This document shows positions 1-5,676 of a stretch of DNA of 5,676 bases, piece by piece. The position numbers and the translations under genes are program-made. This stretch comes from Streptosporangiaceae bacterium (lineage in GTDB: Bacteria; Actinomycetota; Actinomycetes; Streptosporangiales; Streptosporangiaceae): NCBI GenBank assembly GCA_030040815.1, contig JASHSZ010000148.1, forward strand, positions 1 to 5,676, in the 5' to 3' direction. Numbering within the stretch: the stretch's first letter is position 1; every line of letters begins with the position of its first letter. Under the pieces are notes generated by a model that was not told the origin of the DNA, made no database searches, and saw nothing but the letters and a program-made list of their open reading frames with translations.

Positions 1-329
1 TTCTGCGCTGGCGCGGTGGCCGGCTGCGCCTGCGCGGGAGCCGGCTGCGCGGCAGCAGGCTTGGCCGCAGCGGGCTTCGCGGCAGCACCAGTGGCAGCGT
101 GCGTCGCTGACGCGGCGGGGGTGACGTGCACCGGGCTGGTGGACACGTGATGTGAGGTCAGCGCGGCGGCGTGCGCGGCGGCTGAGTCGTGAGTCGCCGT
201 GGCGGGGCCGGAGGTCAGTACGGCGCTAGCGCTGCCGGCTCCCGCCAGCGCAGCGGCGACACCCAGGCCTGCGACCAGGGTCTTGCCACGGCCGCGCAGG
301 GCGTGGGTCAGTCGGGCAGTGCGAGGCAT
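1..329 (-). CDS. Exported Ala/Pro-rich protein, N-terminal part (runs off the left edge)
   Basis: The frame is open from an ATG at 329-327 to the window edge, giving 109 codons with no stop. The N-terminus looks like a signal peptide: a basic stretch (MPRTARLTHALRGRGK, residues 1-16), a hydrophobic core (TLVAGLGVAAALAGAG, 17-32), then a likely signal peptidase I site around SASA-V (33-37). What follows is a low-complexity linker rich in Ala, Pro, Thr and His, becoming KPAAAKPAAAQPAPAQAQPA-like by the edge. Such linkers in actinobacteria often join a signal peptide to a C-terminal cell-wall domain (NlpC/P60, transglycosylase or Rpf-type). That domain is outside the window, so enzyme identity is inference only. 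The start is supported by AGGAAGG (343-337) 7 nt upstream; an in-frame ATG at 335-333 lies too close to this site. The protein is probably exported and wall-associated. Confidence 0.8.
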   Translation of the reverse strand, partial: MPRTARLTHALRGRGKTLVAGLGVAAALAGAGSASAVLTSGPATATHDSAAAHAAALTSHHVSTSPVHVTPAASATHAATGAAAKPAAAKPAAAQPAPAQAQPATAPAQ

Positions 330-336
330 GGACATT

Positions 337-343
337 CCTTCCT
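337..343 (-). promoter_or_regulatory. Ribosome binding site of the exported-protein gene
   Basis: On the minus strand AGGAAGG lies 7 nt before the ATG at 329-327. It favours that ATG over the in-frame ATG two codons upstream (335-333), which would leave only 1 nt of spacing. Confidence 0.65.
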
Positions 344-355
344 GTCGCCTTCGGG

Positions 356-465
356 GGCTGCCGGGCTTCGGGGACCCGGCTGCCGGGCTCGGGGACCCGG
401 CTGCCGGGCTCGGGGACCCGGCTCCCGGGCCTCGGGGACCCGGGCTGCCGGGCTCGGGGCCCGGC
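356..465 (-). repeat. Five tandem 21-22 bp GC-rich repeats in the leader of the exported-protein gene
   Basis: On the plus strand the unit is GGCTGCCGGGCTCGGGGACCC (21 bp). Copies begin near 357, 378, 399, 420 and 442; the first and fourth are 22 bp and the last is degenerate. On the minus (transcribed) strand most unit junctions carry CCCGG-cag-CCGGG, so the RNA could form a row of short stable hairpins between promoter and ribosome binding site. The frame in phase with the gene reads through the repeats but has no start codon and meets TAA just upstream (near 484-482). The array is therefore read as untranslated leader. The 21-22 bp mixture argues against a coding repeat. Confidence 0.8.
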
Positions 466-468
466 GAA

Positions 469-484
469 GTTACCCTCCGGTTAC
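469..484 (-). promoter_or_regulatory. GTTAC direct repeat, possible MtrA-type response regulator site
   Basis: On the plus strand GTTAC occurs at 469-473 and again at 480-484, an 11-bp period (one helical turn); on the minus strand this reads GTAAC-N6-GTAAC. Tandem GTAAC/GTTAC half-sites are the kind of sequence bound by the actinobacterial OmpR-family regulator MtrA, which controls cell-wall hydrolase genes in several genera. The site lies about 140 bp upstream of the exported-protein start. A further GGGTAACTT lies at 556-564 on the plus strand and its reverse complement at 466-474. The binding assignment is inference from motif resemblance. Confidence 0.3.
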
Positions 485-895
485 GGTGAGCAACGGGAGG
501 TTGGACGGGCGGGGGTGCCCAGCCGGTTTCGCAATGAGACGCACGTCACTACTGCCGGGTAACTTTGGCCCTAACCTGTCCGGACATTCCGGGTGCGAGC
601 CCAGCCCCACGGCGCCGGTCGCGCCGCCTCCAGTGCTGGAACCTTTACGGCGAATTACGCATCTCGGAACACCAGTGCCGTGAGGTGCTCCCGTACGTCA
701 GCGTCGCGGCCGAGCCACCCGAAACGGCGCTGGCCGCGACGCCGACATCTGAGGGCTAGCGGCCGAGGCGCCTCGCGTCGTTGCTCGTTAGTTGGCGGCT
801 GTCGGGAGGATCACCGTGGCCCACGGCGAGCGCAACGGTCGGGATAGCTGTCGAGTGATGCCTGCGACCGCTTCGCGGGCCCATGGCTACCCCGG
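485..895. other. Intergenic stretch without a convincing gene
   Basis: No frame here has a good start, ribosome binding site and recognisable product together. Small palindromes are TGTCCGGACA (577-586) and TCCAG-tg-CTGGA (629-640). One plus-strand frame opens with TTG at 565 and ends at 759 (64 residues). Its second half (VLPYVSVAAEPPETALAAT region) looks mildly protein-like, with 33 of 42 codons in its last part ending in G or C. It has no clear Shine-Dalgarno site and I recognise no family, so it is not called as a gene. No tRNA-like fold was seen. Confidence 0.5.
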
Positions 896-902
896 AACGA
901 CC

Positions 903-1010
903 AATGGCGACCACCCAGCACCCATAGCGACCACTCGGTGGGTGCGAAAGGTGCGAAGGCGACATAATTTGAACGCTTTCGGTCGCTATCGGTGCTGTGT
1001 GGTCGCCATT
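903..1010. repeat. Long imperfect inverted repeat, 30-bp arms, 48-bp loop
   Basis: The arm at 903-932 (begins AATGGCGACCAC, ends ATAGCGACC) is the reverse complement of the arm at 981-1010 (begins GGTCGCTAT, ends GTGGTCGCCATT) at 28 of 30 positions. Each arm carries two copies of the core GGTCGC(C/T)AT. The 48-bp loop holds a tandem GTGCGAA (943-949, 951-957) and a locally A/T-rich patch, CATAATTTG (963-971). A small inner stem CGAAAG (945-950)/CTTTCG (976-981) is also possible. It lies in the region downstream of the DUF72 gene. It resembles a REP/BIME-like element or a strong folded 3' structure; there is no T-run typical of an intrinsic terminator. Confidence 0.8.
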
Positions 1011-1060
1011 GCCCCACTGTGTGGTCGCCATTGCCCCACTATGTGGTCGCCATTTCACCC
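995..1060. repeat. Three tandem 22-bp copies of the GTGGTCGCCATT motif
   Basis: The sequence TGTGGTCGCCATTGCCCCAC recurs with a 22-bp period, the core GGTCGCCATT starting at 1001, 1023 and 1045; the third copy has diverged after CATT. A related core, GGTCGCTAT, lies at 981. Two cores in opposite orientation lie at 903-912 and 924-932. Spacings within each block are 20-22 bp, about two helical turns. There are no variable spacers, so this is not a CRISPR array. Confidence 0.85.
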
Positions 1061-1164
1061 GCTGCGGGACCGTCGCCCTAGTGAGCGGTCTGCCGACCAG
1101 CCGATGCGGACTCGCCGGCATCCGGGCTGTGAGCGGTCGGCGCGGGCATGGCGGTCGGCCTCTT

Positions 1165-1193
1165 CTAGCTGGCGACCGACGTCGGGAGGCTAG
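1165..1193 (-). terminator. Weak nested inverted repeat over the DUF72 stop codon
   Basis: CTAGC (1165-1169) pairs with GCTAG (1189-1193), and inside it lies the palindrome CCGACGTCGG (1176-1185). On the minus strand the structure starts at the DUF72 stop codon. The flanking gaps are unequal (6 and 3 nt) and no T-run follows, so a terminator role is only a suggestion. Confidence 0.2.
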
Positions 1194-1984
1194 TCGCAGG
1201 AAGGTGCTCGCACTATAGGCCAGCCAGACCGGGCGGCGGCGGCTTCCAGGGCGGCGGCGTCGGCGGGAGCAGCCGCGTTCTGGTCGTTATTGAAATAGAC
1301 GTAATAGTCGGCTGATTGTGAGAACTCGGCAGCGATGCGGGCGAGCCAGCTTTTGAGCGACTGTGCACCGTAGCGCGGCCAGGGCTCCGCGGCGCCCTCG
1401 TGCAGGCGAAGGTAACCCCAGTTGGCGGTTCGCCAGAGTGGGCCCTGCGGTCGCCCGAGGCGGTCTGACCAGCACAGCGCGGCAGCGTGCCGTTCGAGGA
1501 TGGCTCGGATCTCCGCGGTTTCCCAGGACTGATGGCGGAACTCGACGCAGACCCGCAGTTCGCGACCGCTCGCGGCGTCCAGCCTGGCGTGCTGGGCGGA
1601 GAACTCGTGTAGGCACTGGTCCAGCAGAAACGGGGCGGCCTGCATGGTGGGCGGCAGCTGGAGGAGAACCGGGCCGAGCCGGTCAGCGAGGCCGGCCGCG
1701 GCCGCGAGCAGGCGGGCGACCGGCTCGGCCGGGTCGCGTAGCCGCCTGATATGGGTGAGATACCGGCTGGCCTTGACCGCCATGACGAAGCCGCCTGGCG
1801 TGCGGGCTGCCCAGTCGGCGAATGCAGCCGTCGTCGGCAGCCGGTAGAACGTGCCGTTGTTCTCCACGGTTGGGAAGTGGCCCGCGTAGTGCTCCAGCCA
1901 CCGGGAGGTCGGTACCCCGGCCGGGTAGAAGCTGCCGCGCCAGTCCCGGTACTGCCAGCCCGAAGTCCCGATCAGCAGCGGCAC
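1190..1984 (-). CDS. DUF72 (YecE-like) TIM-barrel family protein
   Basis: This 264-residue protein has the usual length and motif order of the DUF72/YecE family. IGTSGWQYRDW is at 5-15 with FYP at 19-21, and ENNGTFYRLP at 41-50. A Lys and His in FVMAVKASRYLTH fall at 71 and 78, LGPVLLQLPP is at 103-112, and VEFRHQSW at 147-154. WGYLRLHEG is at 189-197 and YYVYFNNDQNAAA at 227-239. The conserved polar residues (E41, K71, H78, E148, R150, H151, N233, D234) cluster as expected for a barrel active site. The family's reaction is not established, so no function is assigned. No signal peptide or membrane segment is seen, so it is probably cytosolic. The GTG start at 1984 is supported by GAGGGGA (1997-1991) 6 nt upstream. 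It reads away from the str operon and seems to be transcribed alone. Confidence 0.93.
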   Translation of the reverse strand: MPLLIGTSGWQYRDWRGSFYPAGVPTSRWLEHYAGHFPTVENNGTFYRLPTTAAFADWAARTPGGFVMAVKASRYLTHIRRLRDPAEPVARLLAAAAGLADRLGPVLLQLPPTMQAAPFLLDQCLHEFSAQHARLDAASGRELRVCVEFRHQSWETAEIRAILERHAAALCWSDRLGRPQGPLWRTANWGYLRLHEGAAEPWPRYGAQSLKSWLARIAAEFSQSADYYVYFNNDQNAAAPADAAALEAAAARSGWPIVRAPSCD

Positions 1985-2024
1985 GACCTATCCCCTCGCT
2001 CTGCTCGCGCTCTGCGATTCTCCC

Positions 2025-2047
2025 GCCGCCCCTCTCGCTGGGGCGGC
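2025..2047 (-). promoter_or_regulatory. Perfect GC hairpin in the DUF72 leader
   Basis: GCCGCCCC (2025-2032) and GGGGCGGC (2040-2047) form a perfect 8-bp stem with a 7-nt loop, about 40 bp upstream of the DUF72 start. The right arm overlaps a second possible hairpin, GGCTG (2045-2049)/CAGCC (2055-2059), so the two cannot form together in full. No T-run follows on either strand. A role in leader RNA folding is inference. Confidence 0.4.
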
Positions 2048-2127
2048 TGGGTGTCAGCCACGACCCACTAGCGGCGCGGATGACACAGTTGCTCCCTATG
2101 GGGTGTTGTGCTGCGCGCGCCGCCGGA

Positions 2128-2144
2128 ATAATCCTGCGGATTAT
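2128..2144. promoter_or_regulatory. A/T-rich palindrome in the divergent intergenic region
   Basis: ATAATCC-tgc-GGATTAT is a perfect 7-bp inverted repeat in an A/T-rich patch (2126-2156) within very GC-rich surroundings. It is followed by a second GATTA (2147-2151). On the minus strand GATAAT (2145-2140) would make a good -10 element for DUF72, although I see no good -35 partner. The palindrome sits about 40 bp upstream of the rpsL -35 box, so it could be an operator for either direction. Confidence 0.35.
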
Positions 2145-2184
2145 CTGATTAGCATGAGAGCAAGCTTCAGCTAGCCTGCTCGTT

Positions 2185-2212
2185 TTGACGTGCGCGACGA
2201 GTTCGGTATTCT
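2185..2212 (+). promoter_or_regulatory. Sigma-70-type promoter of the str operon
   Basis: TTGACG (2185-2190) and TATTCT (2207-2212) are separated by 16 bp, matching a primary-sigma-factor promoter with a near-consensus -35 box. Transcription would start near 2219. It is the best plus-strand promoter in the 526-bp gap ahead of rpsL. A second promoter closer to the gene is not excluded. Confidence 0.6.
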
Positions 2213-2218
2213 GGGTGT

Positions 2219-2510
2219 CCGCGTCCATGATTCATGGGCGCGCGCCCGGCCCGGTGGTCATGCACCAGCGTGACGCCAGGCGTGCGGCAAGCCTTCCCTC
2301 CGGAGTTTCGGGCCCGGCCTGGGTCCGGATCAACGCGAAGCGGTGCATCGTGAGCGTCACGACACACCCGACCGCGGGGGGCGAGCGGGCGGCAACCAGG
2401 TAGTAAACCAGCAGGTCACAGGCACGTCCTAGCCGTGCGCCGAGCGCGGCCGACCTTGAGACGACAACAGATCGCGCCGCAAGGCGCGCGGCAGGAAACA
2501 CGGAGACGCG
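2219..2510 (+). other. Long structured leader of rpsL
   Basis: If transcription starts near 2219, rpsL has a leader of about 290 nt. Visible inverted repeats are GGGCGCGCGCCC (2236-2247), GGTG/CACC (2253-2256, 2263-2266), TCGTGA-gcg-TCACGA (2348-2362) and the tetraloop hairpin at 2473-2488. An open frame from ATG at 2227 to TAG at 2403 would give a 58-residue basic peptide (MIHGRAPGP...). It begins only a few bases after the predicted transcript start and has no Shine-Dalgarno site, so it is noted here and not called. I see no match to a riboswitch class I know. Confidence 0.4.
2473..2488 (+). promoter_or_regulatory. GCAA-tetraloop hairpin just upstream of the rpsL ribosome binding site
   Basis: CGCGCC (2473-2478), GCAA loop (2479-2482) and GGCGCG (2483-2488) make a perfect 6-bp GC stem closed by a GNRA tetraloop, an unusually stable RNA fold. 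It ends 13 nt before the GGAG at 2502-2505. It could stabilise the messenger, serve as a protein-binding or processing site, or keep the start region unpaired; which one is not shown by sequence. Confidence 0.5.
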
Positions 2511-2885
<375 letters not shown>

Positions 2886-2886
2886 C

Positions 2887-3357
2887 ATGCCGCGCAAGGG
2901 CCCCGCGACCAAGCGGCAGCTGGTGACCGACCCGGTCTACGGCTCGCCGCTTGTCACCGCGCTGGTGAACAAGGTGCTCAAGAGCGGCAAGCGGTCGCTC
3001 GCCGAGCGGATCGTCTACGGTGCGCTCGAGGGCTGCCGGGACAAGACCGGCACCGACCCGGTTGTCACGCTCAAGCGGGCGCTCGACAACGTCAAGCCGA
3101 CCCTCGAGGTCAAGAGCCGGCGGGTCGGCGGTGCTACCTACCAGGTGCCGGTTGAGGTCCGGGCCTCCCGCAGCACCACGCTCGCGCTTCGCTGGCTGAT
3201 CACCTACTCGCGGCAGCGCCGGGAAAAGACCATGACTGAGCGGCTGATGAACGAGCTGCTTGACGCCAGCAACGGACTCGGGGCGAGCGTCAAGCGCCGG
3301 GAGGACACCCACAAGATGGCCGAGTCCAACAAGGCATTCGCTCACTACCGCTGGTAG
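2887..3357 (+). CDS. rpsG: Small ribosomal subunit protein S7 (uS7)
   Basis: S7 is a primary binder of the 3' major domain of 16S rRNA; it nucleates assembly of the 30S head and lies near the E site. The 156-residue length is the standard bacterial size. Diagnostic stretches are [11 protein letters not shown] (1-11), [21 protein letters not shown] (15-35), the [13 protein letters not shown] beta-ribbon (79-91), and the C-terminal [14 protein letters not shown]. The frame stays open upstream into rpsL, but ATG at 2887 is the family N-terminus and is preceded by AAGGAG (2871-2876), which lies inside the end of rpsL. Only 1 nt separates the rpsL stop from this start, so the pair is probably translationally coupled. 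The E. coli-type S7 autoregulatory spacer between rpsL and rpsG is therefore absent. Confidence 0.98.
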   Translation: MPRKGPATKRQLVTDPVYGSPLVTALVNKVLKSGKRSLAERIVYGALEGCRDKTGTDPVVTLKRALDNVKPTLEVKSRRVGGATYQVPVEVRASRSTTLALRWLITYSRQRREKTMTERLMNELLDASNGLGASVKRREDTHKMAESNKAFAHYRW

Positions 3358-3396
3358 CTGAGCTCCACAACCGAGCAAGGATCGAGGATCAAGGCA

Positions 3397-5496
<2,100 letters not shown>

Positions 5497-5537
5497 GAGA
5501 ACAACGAGGGAACCAAGCAGCGCGCGCGAGCGCCTGG

Positions 5538-5553
5538 CCCCGCCGCGGCGGGG
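5538..5553 (+). promoter_or_regulatory. GC hairpin in the fusA-tuf spacer
   Basis: CCCCGCCGCGGCGGGG is a perfect 16-bp palindrome that folds as a 6-bp stem with a CGCG loop, in the 82-nt gap between fusA and tuf. No T-run follows (next bases are AAACG), so it is not a standard terminator. It ends 13 nt before the tuf Shine-Dalgarno site, the same layout as the hairpin ahead of rpsL. A messenger-processing or stability role, which could let tuf be expressed above fusA, is inference. Confidence 0.5.
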
Positions 5554-5578
5554 AAACGATCGCAACGAGGAGACACCA

Positions 5579-5676
5579 GTGGCGAAGGCGAAGTTCGAGC
5601 GGACCAAGCCGCACGTCAACATCGGCACCATCGGTCACATTGACCACGGCAAGACGACGCTGACCGCGGCGATCAC
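5579..5676 (+). CDS. tuf: Elongation factor Tu (EF-Tu), N-terminal 32 codons
   Basis: EF-Tu carries aminoacyl-tRNA to the ribosomal A site as a ternary complex with GTP. The window ends after 32 codons plus 2 nt, but the sequence is diagnostic: a [14 protein letters not shown] start and the P-loop GHIDHGKT (19-26), followed by TLTAAI. The His-Asp-His before GKT separates it from the HIDAGKTT of EF-G. The GTG start at 5579 has GAGGAG (5567-5572) 6 nt upstream. It is the fourth gene of the str operon. The rest of the protein lies beyond the right edge. Confidence 0.97.
   Translation, partial: MAKAKFERTKPHVNIGTIGHIDHGKTTLTAAI

Noticed and set aside
350..560. ydaO (c-di-AMP) riboswitch upstream of the exported-protein gene
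   Set aside because: The conserved blocks I would expect (for example GGGTGAATC and the AGCTAACC region) are not seen on the minus strand.
189..683. Collagen-like Gly/Pro frame on the plus strand over the 356-465 repeats
   Set aside because: It is the antisense translation of the exported-protein gene and of its GC-rich leader repeats, which have mixed 21 and 22 bp lengths.
995..1060. Regularly spaced repeats as a possible CRISPR array
   Set aside because: The copies are directly adjacent with a 22-bp period, have no unique spacers, and have no cas genes nearby.
756..1121. 121-residue minus-strand frame across the repeat cluster
   Set aside because: It is made largely of translated repeats, has no family resemblance and no good ribosome binding site.
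5538..5553. Intrinsic terminator between fusA and tuf
   Set aside because: The hairpin is followed by AAACG with no T-run, and tuf follows with its own ribosome binding site in the usual operon order.

Overview
The window comes from a high-GC actinobacterium. The evidence is strong G/C preference at third codon positions, GTG and TTG start codons on four of the six genes, and ribosomal protein S12 and EF-G sequences of clear actinobacterial type (for example the S12 C-terminal end [10 protein letters not shown]). A Streptomycetales/Streptosporangiales-like lineage is plausible, but the genus cannot be fixed from this sequence.

Left part (1-1189). The 5' end of a leftward gene for an exported Ala/Pro-rich protein runs off the left edge. 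Its upstream side has a good ribosome binding site, five 21-22 bp GC-rich tandem repeats that would be transcribed as leader hairpins, and a GTTAC direct repeat with an 11-bp period that could be a response-regulator site. The next ~850 bp hold no convincing gene. They do contain a well-formed repeat cluster (about 903-1060): a 30-bp inverted repeat matching at 28 of 30 positions, running into three tandem 22-bp copies of the same motif.

Middle (1190-2510). A complete leftward DUF72 (YecE-like) gene is followed by a 526-bp divergent intergenic region. This holds a GC-rich hairpin in the DUF72 leader, an A/T-rich palindrome, a sigma-70-type promoter facing right, and a leader of roughly 290 nt with several hairpins ahead of rpsL.

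Right part (2511-5676). The classical str operon is present in canonical order: rpsL (S12), rpsG (S7), fusA (EF-G) and the first 32 codons of tuf (EF-Tu). S12 and S7 are small-subunit proteins of the decoding and head regions, EF-Tu delivers aminoacyl-tRNA, and EF-G drives translocation, so the four genes supply one translation module. rpsL and rpsG are separated by 1 nt. The rpsL and tuf leaders share a layout: a 6-bp GC hairpin, then GGAAAC, then GGAGAC in the Shine-Dalgarno position.

Most of the window is ordinary core genome, and I see no convincing undescribed multi-gene system. The points most worth a second look are arginine at S12 position 88 (the lysine whose replacement by Arg gives streptomycin resistance in Mycobacterium tuberculosis), the 903-1060 repeat cluster, and the structured leaders.
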